From Crocodylus rhombifer (Eukaryota; Chordata; Crocodylia; Crocodylidae), in NCBI GenBank assembly GCA_038503035.1, contig JAVSML010024349.1:348586-412585 (forward strand): DNA of 64,000 bases, in the 5' to 3' direction. A model generated the notes under the pieces. The model did no database searches. It worked only from the letters and a program-made list of their open reading frames with translations, and was not told where the DNA came from. The number at the start of each line of letters is the position of its first letter. The first letter of the stretch is position 1. Positions 12,540 through 24,800 of this stretch are shown here, one piece after another. Position numbers and translations under genes: made by a program.

Positions 12540-15249
12540 GATTACCTGTTAAGATGTTAGGATGCAACCGCCTGCATGATCCTGTAATAGTACAAGTGTA
12601 GCAAATCCACTCCAGCTTTGACCCTGCTTGATTCGGGGTCAAAGCTAAGGCAGTTGTGCTAAATTGTATTGCTGTAGCATCATTAAGGGCAACAGATGCA
12701 TCCTAATAGCTGATCTAGGCTCATGGAGTGTTTTAATGTGTATGGGCCAATCTCAGAAAACATTTGTCTGTGCCCTTAGTCTGACACAACAGATTAATTG
12801 TCCCAAGAGACTACAATTAAAAAAAAAAAACAACTACAGAAGCGCTAGAAGAAATCTTGCGGTGTTGCAAAAACAAACAGCCAGCATAGATAAAAATCAA
12901 CAATTAAAAAAAGACTGAATTTTTAATTTCAATCAGATTTTTTAATTTAATGATATTTAAAAAAATTTAAGATGCTTTTTAAAAAACAACAACCCTGTAT
13001 ACGGATAGTTTTAATTTAAGATCTGCTAAAGCTCAAAGATATCATCATGGAACTGAGATTATAATTTCTAATTATATACTGTTTGAGACAATATATTCAT
13101 ATAACCTCGTTAGAAAAGTTTTATAAATAGGTCACAACAGGCCATGGGTTATATTAGGGCCCAATCTTATGAGGTCCCAGAGGCTCCTCCAGAGATTAGT
13201 AAAGATTAAAGAAAACTACTCTACCCAATGGGACTCAGCGCTCAGTCTAGAAGATCCCATTAAGCATCTCAGTGGTGCTTGGTTTCAGTTCTCAAAATGG
13301 ATTTCTCTCCAGAGATAACATCCTTGTTAACAGCAGTATATGGAGATGAGAAACACTAGACTTGATTACTTACCCATCAGCTCTCTTGACTGTGTACACA
13401 AATTTTCAGAGAGACAAACCTTTACCTCTCAAAGTCCAGTTTCAAGACTTTAAATTGATAAAGGATATGAAACGACAGGACTGCATTTTTAATAGAAAAC
13501 AGTGGTTAAAGCAAGGCTTCCTGACCAGTGATTTAAATCTATTTGTTTTAAATCAAATCCATCCTGAAGATAGAGGAGAATTTTCAACAGGCCTCCTCTA
13601 TAATGGGTTCTTCTATCACAGAGAATGTAAGGGACTACCACTCCCACTCCTTTCTTTATGGGGGAGGAGGAGGAACAAAGAGAGGTGGGCCTAACTTTCC
13701 AAGCACCACCCACCTAAGCTGATGCAATCTCATCCTTGCTCTAAAATACATCGTCTTTACTGGGCAAAAGCACAGTGCTGTTTTCCTTCAGCCTAGAAAA
13801 TTGTTGTTAATAAGTAGCCTTGCCCTTTTATACACTTTCCAAACATCTCCTTAAGGAAATTTGGAGAACTATTTGCTCTGGTATCAGTTGGTCACCACAT
13901 GGGCAGGAAGTCATTCTTGTGAGATCTAATATTGCCCACTTCAGTACATCATGGAAACTTAATTTCTAAAATTCAGTGTGTTTGCTATGGTCAGACAAAA
14001 ATCACTTGCTGAACTAACCACCAATCCATTTGGGTACAGGATTGCCTGTGTTTTGTTTGTGCCAGTTACAGAAATCTGTCTTCAGATCATTGCATTTGAC
14101 CTTTTCAAAAGTAGAGTCCATATCCATTCTCTTATACTCATATAGTGCAGATATGCATCCATCTACCCCCTCCAGACTAATGCTGAAGGACTGCAGAGTT
14201 GTGGTTTTTTTTTTTTTTTTAACAAACTAGATACTAGAACTAGTTAGCTTAGAAATTCAGCTATTTACATAGCTAGTAATGACCATGCAGTTTTAGAAAA
14301 GGAGTGAAAAAGTTTAAACTGTGCAAGAGGCAGAATGTAATATTCAAATTAGGGTCAGGATCCTGGTACAGATGCAGCTACTCTCATAACATGTGGAATG
14401 GGGTCCTTAGTGAGCAGAAGGGGCCAAAGCCTGTGTTTGGCATACAGTGTGGAAAATGTTACTCTCAACAGTACAATGGTGCTCAAAACAACTTTGCTGG
14501 AGTTGGGTAAGTAGAGATGCAGAGGGGGAAAACTTGCAGCACCATACATTTTTCTAGAGGTTTCCTTACCCAAACTCTGCCTACCGTAGGAGATCAGAGC
14601 CTGAGCTAGCTGAGGATTTGAAGTCGTAAGTCATTACTGCCGCCACAAGTAGAATTCAGCTTGGTGGCTCAGTTCTACACTCACACTGCCACACGTAGAA
14701 CATGGTTAAGTGCAACTGTAAAAATACAATGGAGGGAACAGTCCTGCAGATCCCAGATAACAGATGGATGAGCAAAAGAACCAAAATGTTTTCCATTTCT
14801 GTGATTTAAAGGGACACCACCTACATGCTGTTTGTTAGTAAACATTTTTTGGTGATATTGGACATGTAAGTACATTTAAAAATCTAGCATATTTCTGCAT
14901 TTCTCTTGTGTTATTCTGTAAACTGTATTTTAACTTTTGGATATGGAGGGCTGCAATGTTTCAGGCATAGGAAAATTGTTGAAAAGGCAACTACTTGCAT
15001 TAGAATTTAAAAAATCATGGTAGCATTTTAAGTTTTGTGGCAGTAATATTTCTATAAAAATTATAACTCGACAAATTTAGGTTGACAGTCCCTTTAAAGT
15101 TATTATAGTGCTGCAGGAAAATATTTTTTCATTGAAAGAGCATTAGTTTTAAAGTAAAGTAGAATATTACTGAAGGAAAAAAAAAAATCAGACCTTTTAT
15201 AATAATTTTGTGCTACACACATTTGAAATGCTATTTGATATGTGAACGT
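12540..15249. other. Intergenic, no gene seen
   Basis: AT-rich sequence between the nested CR1s and the BAIAP2L1 3' region. A 16-T run lies at 14205-14220. Part of it may be distal BAIAP2L1 3'UTR. No conserved protein or structured RNA was recognised. Confidence 0.5.
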
Positions 15250-15810
15250 CAAGAAAAGCATGATGCATCTAATCTCATTTATAGGATAAATATTTATTTA
15301 TTTATTTATTTATACCCTAGAACATCTTTATATTAAACAAAATAATGAAATACATAATCATTTTATACAAGCAAACATATTTTTCAGTATTAAGGCAGTT
15401 ATTGTATTATTCTTTCCTATTAAAAAAATCATTTTTTTTGGTCTAGTCAGTAAATATTATATGGAAACTTAAATACTAGAACTTATCCAAGGTAACAGTT
15501 CATGGAGAAATAATATAAATGATAAATTATGCTGTTAACTACAATGGTCACTTTCCCCCTATAATTTCACAATTATCTCTCTGATGAGGGCATACTGTAA
15601 AATCAAGCGAAAATTCTCACACACACTAACCCAGAGCAATTATGCATTTAGGAAGCAAGTGAATTTTTAAAATCAGAAATCTGTTCCAATATTTTCCTAC
15701 TTACAGTAATTACATTTAAATAAAGTTTAAAAGCAACTTCAGATAGCTTTTATAAATCATATTGCCAAAAAATGCTGTTTAGAAAGAGTAAAAATATTTA
15801 AATGTTACAT
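15250..15810 (-). other. BAIAP2L1: BAIAP2L1 3'UTR (extent uncertain)
   Basis: AT-rich sequence after the BAIAP2L1 stop. Read on the minus strand, a run of overlapping AATAAA hexamers lies at 15293-15312, formed by a TTTA microsatellite, about 500 bases after the stop. It could serve as the polyadenylation signal, but hexamers inside a microsatellite arise easily by chance and the UTR may run further toward 14 kb. Confidence 0.45.
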
Positions 15811-15886
15811 TCATCGAATTATTGGTGCTGATCTGTCATTTGTTACTGTTGGTCGGAGTTTCACTGTGGCAAAAGGATTTTCTCCA
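15811..15886 (-). CDS. BAIAP2L1: BAIAP2L1 last coding exon, WH2-like C-terminus
   Basis: After a CTTTACAG acceptor, one base completes serine and the exon reads [17 protein letters not shown] then RSAPIIR and stop (TGA, complement of 15811-15813). This tail is nearly identical to human IRTKS and contains the WH2-like actin-binding region. The following minus-strand sequence is the AT-rich 3'UTR. Confidence 0.96.
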
Positions 15887-18800
15887 CTGTAAAGAGAAAA
15901 AATTACAAATTACTACAAGCTCAATGGCAATAAACAGACAACTAGCATGACTAAAGTAACTCAAGTGACAGCACAGTAAAGCAATGTGTCTGTGCTTGTG
16001 TGCTTTGCTGAAGAGAGGTGGATTTAAGTCAATCCTTAACATGTTTTATTGAATGGGTTTTAACACCTTTTTTAAGGAATGGCATGTATTTTCTCTCTAG
16101 GATTGACTTTTTAATAATGACATTTCTACTTAGCCAAAATATACATGGAACTGAATGACCCAGTAAAAACTTACAAGTCAGCTGTACAATAATCACAAAG
16201 TAAGATGTGTAATATCCTTTCCTCTTTGATACTTGTTTGAGGAATAAGTCATAGTTTTAGATTACAAAACACTATGCAGTTTATCCTGTTTTAGTTAAAG
16301 TAGACTAAAAAGAATCCCCAAACACTTTATAGGTTCAGGATAAGGACTGTAACATATTTTTTCATCCAAATAGTCCGACACAGCTTTCACTTCCCCATTC
16401 TGGAATTCAGATAAAACTAGCTAGTTGAAATACAGTAAAGGAAAATTAAGTCATGTTCTCCATGTTTCTTCACTTTAACCCCAGCTTAAGAGCCTGATCC
16501 TGCTTTCTTTCACATAAATGGAAATTCTGAATAGGCTGAATTTCCTTTATTTTACCACTGACAATCACCAGCCACCGTGCTTAGGAAAACTTAAGTGTGA
16601 TGAATTTGAGTAGTGCTGTTTAACTAGCACATTTAGCAGGAGGCATTATGAAATGCAAAACAGATTTATACCTTTACCAATACAAATAAAACCATCTTTA
16701 GTATAGTATATCTTAGGGGAGTTTAATTTAAAAACAACCCATACCTTAGGAAAGGTGGTTTTGTAATGCCATTTATGTCAGGTTTCTGTAAAAGGAAGGA
16801 AAGGACTTTAGTATAGAGTTTACAGGTGAATACATAAGCACAAATGAAGAATGAGGAGACTCGCAAAATAGAGATAACCCTTCTGTTGTTGTCATCAGGT
16901 TCAGGATCTGCAAGGAGTATCTTTATGTAAGTGCTAATTGGGCATTTAGAAGTCAGATAATGAATTATAAAAATTGTTTGTAACCAGATGCCACATAAAA
17001 AGTAAAAGGAGGGTCTAAAATGAGAGAGAGAACACTGGATTAGACTGATTTACAGCATGCTGCAGATTATGTTGGACTTTTTAAATCACTCCTGAAAATG
17101 TAAAAGTCCCATTACTTACAGTAGTCATTAACATGAACAGAGTTTAAATTCTGGTCATCACGCTGATACATAAATGGCTGCATCTAAACCTGTTCAGCTG
17201 CAACAATGCAATTACAAAGGCCAGCTGTTGATGTTTCATTTTATAGAGGGTGTTACTGGATTTTGTCCTAACATACCATGAATCCAAGTGAAAGAATCAA
17301 AATAGCAGCCAAATTTAATGGCATGTTTGAAATTAAAAATAGGAGGGACCTAGTTCTCATTTGTCATACCAGCCCAACTGCACTCCCAATTGCTGGAATA
17401 CAAGGTATGAGATATGTGTTTGTAACTAGACCTTATCAATCAAAGGCAGAGTTAGCAACATTACATGGATGTGTCCTTTCTCCACTGTATATAAGAGGAT
17501 GATATACATGCGGAAATTTGATTATCCATCTCTAGCATTTCAGTACATTTACAACAGTACAAGTTAAATATGATACATGACATTCTTTCTGTAGAAAAAA
17601 TAGTTACTGTGTATTATTTTCTGAATGAAGTTGATACTTTTCATTTTTGTGAAGTTGTTCAGATAATCCAGGAGATGGCAGTATTACACCATCATAATGT
17701 TATTACCATAGTCAAATTTCCAGTTGAGATAAAAGGAAAACTTGCATCAAAAGTAATATTTTTCAGATGCCTATTCAACAGTTTTGTGGTTATTAAATAT
17801 AGTTTCCACTGTATTAGTACAGATGAGAGAAATCAGAGACTAAATCGACTGTATAAATCAGTACATTAAAATTAATTACACTGCAGAATAACTCTAACAC
17901 TGCACAATTACTCTAACAGGCATCAAAAGGAAAATAAAAGTGGCAGCTCAAAAAGAATGAAAATGTACTGTTAAATTTGAATATACATATACATATACAT
18001 ATAGCTACAGGAATACATGATCAGCAACTAGGTAAATGTGTGACTCTTCATTTGGTCTACAGTAAAAACACCCAGTAGAGGGAATTATTAGGTTTACACA
18101 CTTGCAGTGTACAACTATCAGAATAAAAAGTATATCATTTAAAGTGTGTATGAACCCTTTGTGCTTTACATACATTAAGGTTCTAACTTCCATAATTTTA
18201 GTTGGGTCCAAAGGTATTTTGAAATCAATACTGATGGAGGCCTCAGTTCAAGAGGCTGAATCTCATGACTAACAGTGCACCTGAGTAATCCCACTGAAAG
18301 CCTTTAGGGTTAGGTACGTGCTTCCATAACTTCTAAACCAGAGTTCGAGTTGCATGCTGTTTCTGATAAAACACAAACAAGCAAGGAAAAACAAATCTTT
18401 ACCTGTGAACTATCAAGTATTTTTTAAAATGTGGGCTGTTATACTAATCTTTTTAAATGAAATAGTTCCCAGGGATTTTTTTTTTAAATTAACGAAGGTT
18501 GGACAACTAATTTAATCAGATTTAAACCAAGAACACAGATGAAGAAACCCAGGGGCTAAGCCATTAAGGCTGGATACAGATGTTCAAAAAGCCCCTAGCG
18601 CAAGTACTCTTAACTATTGTGCTTTACTTGAAGTGCTGTAGGACAGAGAGGGAGTGAACCCAACACATGGCTGACACTCGGCAGAGGGGCTTATAGCCTG
18701 CCCACACTGGTCAAGGCCACCAAGCTGGGGGGCTTCTGCATGCCTTCTGGGGACTACTGGAGTGTCTCCTTCCCCCAGCCCTACCCCTCTGCCAGCAGGC

Positions 18801-21800
18801 AGCTGTCAGCATGGGTGGCTGGGGAGTAAAGAGAGGGGAGGGGAGAGAGTTCCCCCCACAGCTTGCTGGCTGGGAGCTTGTGGGGATGAGAGGTTGGGGC
18901 CAGGCAGCCCTGTGCTGCAGGTGTCAAGAGGCTGGGGGAAGGGGGGCACTGAATGTACCCTAGCCCAGCCCCCCTGACACCCCAGCCAACAAGCTGTGGG
19001 GCGGGGGGTCCCTCCCCCCCGGCCACATTTGCCGGCATAGCAAAAAGCTGGGCCAGGCAGCCCCATCCTGCAGCTCTGGCTGCAGCATTGCGGGGGCTGC
19101 TTAGGGAGTCCTGCCTGCTGCGAGGTCTCCCTCCCACAGCTTGCTGGCTGGGCTCTTGAGTGGCTGGGCTAGGTCCAGCTGCAGGGGGACTCCCTACCCC
19201 ACTCCCCCTCCACCCCGTCTCTTGACAGCTGCAGCCAGAAGCTGCAGCACAGGGCTGCATAGCTCGGCTTTTTGCCATGCCCAGAACTGTGGGTGGGGGA
19301 AGGGAGTCCCCCCGCTGCACTGATCCAACCTGCCCCCCCAGGGACCCCAGCCAGCAAGCTGCGGAGGGGTACTTGTGGTGGGGTTGGGGAATGGGCTGTT
19401 CCCTCCACTCCCTACCTGGCCACGCAGGGAGGAGACAGAGGCTTTTCTGTCTCTTCTCTATGACAGAGCAGATTAGCATTGACCAAGGCTAGCAAGCTGC
19501 CCAGCAAGGGGCCCCTGGGATGCTGGAGGAATGTCACCTACGTTAAGTCAGGATGGGATGTGGTACAGACGTTCGTTAAAGTGAGATCTGCCATTTTTTA
19601 AGTGCTTTATGCACCGTGAGCGTCTATTCTATTACAGCCATAAGGCACTTTCTTTGTGCTTAATGCATGTTAAGTGTAATTTTTGTACCTAGCCTAGGCT
19701 ATCCACTTTTTAGAGGTCATATATTCCAGTGAATCATACTATGCTTCATTACAAGTTGCATACTGTTGTAGTGTTCACATGGAACAAAATATTTCAAAAT
19801 TTTACAGACAGCTTCCTGTCACACTGAGTTGGTTTCCACAGCCTTAGAGGAAGCAGGGAGAGGGAGAGAGACTTGCACAGAAGCGGGTAAGGCAGGGAGC
19901 AGCTCTGCATTGTACTCCTAGGTAGATTCCCATGTAAACTTCACTTGCTCCAAATTCTGTATGTTCTTTAAAGGAGCGGAAGTAGATAAGGCAGGTAACA
20001 GAACTATGGAGCAGCTACAGTTTCCTTGCTATGCTTACATTTTGATCTCACTGGCAGCAACTTTTCTCTACAGCTCCCTTCTCTGTTGTAGCCAAGACAG
20101 GGAGCAGCATATGGCCACAGAGGAAGTTCTCCTGGCAGAGGTTGGGAGGGGCCCAGACACGAGCGGTGAATCATAACCTCTCAGATGCTGTAGGATCTGT
20201 TGAATTCTCTTTCCTGGTAGACATTTAGGATCCACAGGGTTTTCCAGTCTTTCCTTTTAAAAAAAGCCATAAGCTCACCCTACTCCCAAGAAAACTGGCT
20301 AGAATTTTAAAAGGGATTTTCTTGTTCCTGTTGGTTTTGTTTTTGCACAACAGAAGCATGGGGGCTACTATTGTTACACTTGCTCATCTTAACAAAGCGT
20401 GGAGTAAATGTTGTTTAGAAGTTACTGGAGCTAAATTGACCATATAAAATACAATAGTACAATGAGACTGAGACAAAACTGATGCAGTCATTTAACTGTT
20501 CTACAGTAAGTCACATTTTTGCCTGTCTCATTGCAGAGAACTCACTGTATGTACTGCTTGCTTTGCAACTTTTACCGAGCTAATAAATCTTTAAACCATT
20601 GCCAACATAATTACAGCAAAAGGACATGTTGATCTAAAAGGTGATCTGAACATCAGTTAGCCACAGAATAAAATGAACCAATATATAATGCTGACACTAT
20701 GTAACCCTTAAGACACATTTTTATCCAAAAAGTAAAATTGCAGCTGACAAAATATAGGTGCTTGGTTCACATAATTGTTTTGGAAGCTCCTAGATCCTTA
20801 AATCAACAAACTGTCCAAAGGCTAGAATATAAATCTTTTTTCTCGGCAATCCATTTCATAGAGTGTGAAAGTATATTTCTATAGAAATACATTGTCCTAG
20901 AAATGCTACATCACAGTGGGATTATGCAGTTCTTTGCAGCAGATTGTCAGTAATGAGTAAAACCCCTAATGAATTGTGGCTTCAAAAATAATTTTGGAAA
21001 TGGTTTACAAAGAGCCTTCACTGAACAATCTGAATGTACTCTTCATAAATTAAAAGGCTCCTTACAGGGAATTTAAGAGACCCTTCTGCCTTGAAAAATA
21101 GCAACTAGTCACATCTGTTCAAAGTATAGAAAACATCTGGTAGGGTAGTAACAAAACATGGTTACCATTTCTTTAGCAGTATAATACTTTCAGAAGCAAA
21201 TAAAGTGATAGCCCAGTTGCCTACAGAGTTTGTAAGAAGTGCAGTATGGCCATTGAGAAGCATTAATACAGAAGGTAATTGTGACAGGAGTTCTAGCAAG
21301 TGTTGCAATGGTAATTGCTTCCTCCTTTCCCAAGGAACAGGCATGCACCTCAAAAAGTAACATGCTGCCCTAAAAGAAGTATGTGGGAAGGCCAGGAAAA
21401 AGAAAAAAAAAAAAGAGAGAGTGTTGTTATTTTAAGTTACACAAAATATTTCTGAAATATGAGCACTGAATGGATTGAAATGACCTAACAGAAGTGACTA
21501 TATAACCAGAGTACTGCTTATAGGGTAGCTGAATTACTGTTTCTCTTTTGAGACTATAGTTCTGATAAGATACCAGAATCTATCTTCTACTCTATATCCA
21601 TACAACAGAATAATTCTTGAAAATTAATAAGTATAAGCAGGAGAGTCTTAAGTGGGTATGCAATACATTATATAGTATTTGATACAGTTTTGTTATTGGC
21701 ATGCCACACACCAGGTTCAGTAGATTCATTGTTCTTGGAGACCATTTGATATTCTTAAACTTACAAATCTAAATCTTATCAGAAAAAGATGTTTATTTCA

Positions 21801-24800
21801 GACTCTAGGCACCTTTGGTAATTACATAAAACATAAATAATATCAGAAACAAAACCAGCAGCAAATGTCACCATGTTCCAACAATAACCAGTTAACTGCT
21901 GCAGGAATATTTTTGTTGTTGTTGTGGTTGCTGTTTGGGGTTTGGTTTGAAGTTCAACTGTCTCAAAAACAAAAAGCACTTTTTCAGACCAAAGAGAGGA
22001 AGTTGGGAATTTCTTAACACAGGATTCCCACAGGGAGATGACCCTGCCAAGCAACTGCTTCTTCTCCTCCTCCTCTGTACTCAGTTTGATCTCAACTGTA
22101 GCATTTGCTGTTTTGTACAGTCTGACAGTTATACATCTTCTTTTAATGAAAAATACTGTTTTCCCCCCCCTCTCAAAACTTCTTTGGCAGGGAATCTAAG
22201 TTTCTGCATCTGCAAATGATATAAGTTTGGCTATAAAAGGAATTCTTCTGTGTGTGGATGCTGTGGAATATCTTAAGTCAGACAACAGAGGATCAGCAGA
22301 AGCCCACTACTGTACAGTGGATTTAGGAATCCAAATACAAAGAGAGGGCATTACCAGAAGATCCAGGTAGCTGAGCTCCTAGCAGTTTTTGAGGCAATTG
22401 ACTTTATTTTTGCAGTTGCATCTTTTACTACAGGTCATGTATTTCATTAAAATAAAAGTGCCAGTTTAAATTTTGAAGTTATAACAACTGATTTTTCCAA
22501 AACAAAGTTACTTATTCCCCAGAGAAAATTCAGACAAAGTTATTTCTTTACTTTATACGTAAATGCTTCCTTTTTTCTTTACCAAACATTTAGAGAATAG
22601 ACTGCCTAATCTAAGTGCGTCTACCCCCTCTACATACCTCCGAATTTATCATAAAAAAGGAAACAGGGAAATAGAAAGGCAGTTTATTTGATTAAGGCTA
22701 CTATTTGTTTTCTATAGCAACAAGGTTTGCCAATATATCAGAGACCAAGTACTCTCATTTGTATTTGCATCCTTTGATCATTCTAAGCAGGTTATTTACT
22801 GATCCAAAATATACTTCAATAAAACACTCATGTCCTTAGTCTATTAGCAGTTTTCAACATACGTCATTGTTTGAACATTGATTTAATGGATTCATCAGAA
22901 TATTTATTTTATTTTACCTGTATTTAATTCAGTTGCGTTCTTGAGGGTGTAGACTTGTATATATGTCTATCTATCCTTCTGCCAGCAGAAGGTTATTTGA
23001 AGACTTTTCCCCCCATTTTTACGTACTACTGTTAACTTCTGTGGAGTTGCACAGGTCTTGTGGAATGCCACATTTTGCTCCATGTTCTGAATTGTTTTAA
23101 GATTATTTAAATCGGGGCTGTCTAACTTCTGAGTGGCCAGCGGCTGGAAAGGAACATTTGGACTCATAATATCTGATTAAAAGTCACGATGCAGTTTTAC
23201 TTACAGGAGTTGTGCTGCCTGGTCTTTCTACTGGTACTTTCACAATTGCATCCTTGGAAGAATCCAGTCTCTTATCTGAAACTGCACCCATTTTCAAGGG
23301 TCCTAGATAGTCTGGTGGAGGGAGGACAACACCGCCTTTGTCTGCTAGATTTACAGAACTGATACTTCTGATTGGTACAGGGCTACAAGGAAAACAGGCA
23401 AATATTAGATTAATTAAAACAATTAATACTACTTTCTGGACCCTAATCTGGCAAAGAACATGTGTGCTTAACCTTAAATATAGGAGTCTTTGCGTGGGGG
23501 AGAATGGTCACATAATCAAGAAAAATATATTACTGAATGACAAACCCCAAGAGAATTAAAAAAAATATGGAGAGAGAATTTTTGTAAAGTTTAAACATTG
23601 TAAAACAATGCAAACCTTTCTTCAAACTGACATCATTACCTTGGCAGTGGCGCAGGTTGTCTGTTTTCAGCTGGTTCTTCCAGTGGTTTTGTGTATGATG
23701 ATGGAAACCAACCTTTTCTGTACATAGGATGAAAGAAAAGGACAACTTAATGTTTTCACTTAAATATATTTTTAAAGTTTGGTATGGTGTAACATTAAGC
23801 TCAGCATAGTAAAGTCTGGATAGTATCTTAGCCACTTGTTTTGGCTCTTGATAGTACTGATAGTATTAAATGGATTTTGTTTATGTATTGCCTTTTGTAG
23901 GGCAAATCTATATATATCAATATATATATCTATATATATGTATCTATCTCTATCTCTCAACAGCACCATTTTACTGACCACTAAGGAGTTTTCCCCACAG
24001 TCCAAAAGCAGTGACCTTCAGCAAAACCCCCCCGCAAAACAGGTAAGATACATTTGTCCCTTATCTCAAAACTGGGCAATATATTGACATACACTTTAGT
24101 CAAGTCATGTTCCCCATAAAGCCAGCCATCCTTTTCTTCAGCTACAAGAAGTGTGATGATGTCTCCTTGTGCAAAGCTAAGTAAGGTCTTGTTGCTTCCA
24201 GCCGTATGTGGAAAGATTGTTTTTACTTTTGGTCTTTTCATTATATTGAGCCCTGTGGCAACTGAGGTTGAACGGCATAAATTAGCATCATCTGAATTAC
24301 CTGTTAAAGAAAAAAAATAATTGTGACGTTAACCACAAGGTAACAAAGGTAAAAGCTGCCCAATAAAAGTACAGTAAAGCAGAACTAAAATATAACTAAT
24401 TTTCCTACTATCTGTTGTTCTGGTGCAGGGAATTCCAGTTACAATCTTCACAGGTGCCATTTGCAAGTTTTTAACATTACCACAATATTTATGGTGGTTA
24501 ATATAAGAAATACTTTGAATATTACAACCTTAAACCAGTAGATATAAGAGTTTTACAGGCTTTTAATAGCCACTGCTGGTTTTATCTAGTGGCTAGATGT
24601 TGCTAAGGTACATACGCATGAAAGATTTTCTTTTTACAGGTTTCCCTCACTTTATGCTGTACACATATTCCTGGAAAAGGGTGCATAAGTTGAATTCGCA
24701 GAAAGGGAACCCACTTCACAATGTAACAAATAAGGATACGTTCCAAGACCTCAACTGTACTGACCCCCAGACCCATTTTTACAAGACAATTTTGGTACTT

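Larger units (their letters stand above)
16786..23204 (-). other. BAIAP2L1: BAIAP2L1 intron (6.4 kb)
   Basis: Largest intron found, between the 178-bp tail exon and the 41-bp exon. It hosts the probable DNA transposon at 18570-19637 and simple repeats; the rest is AT-rich without recognisable content. Confidence 0.85.

Noticed and set aside
19961..20176. 71-codon plus-strand frame with a hydrophobic stretch
   Set aside because: It lies in a BAIAP2L1 intron, has no splice-site support and matches no family I recognise.
23105..23165. hAT-like end (GGGGCTGTCTAACTTCTGAG) next to a BAIAP2L1 exon
   Set aside because: Only one possible terminus was found, with no partner or duplicated flank.
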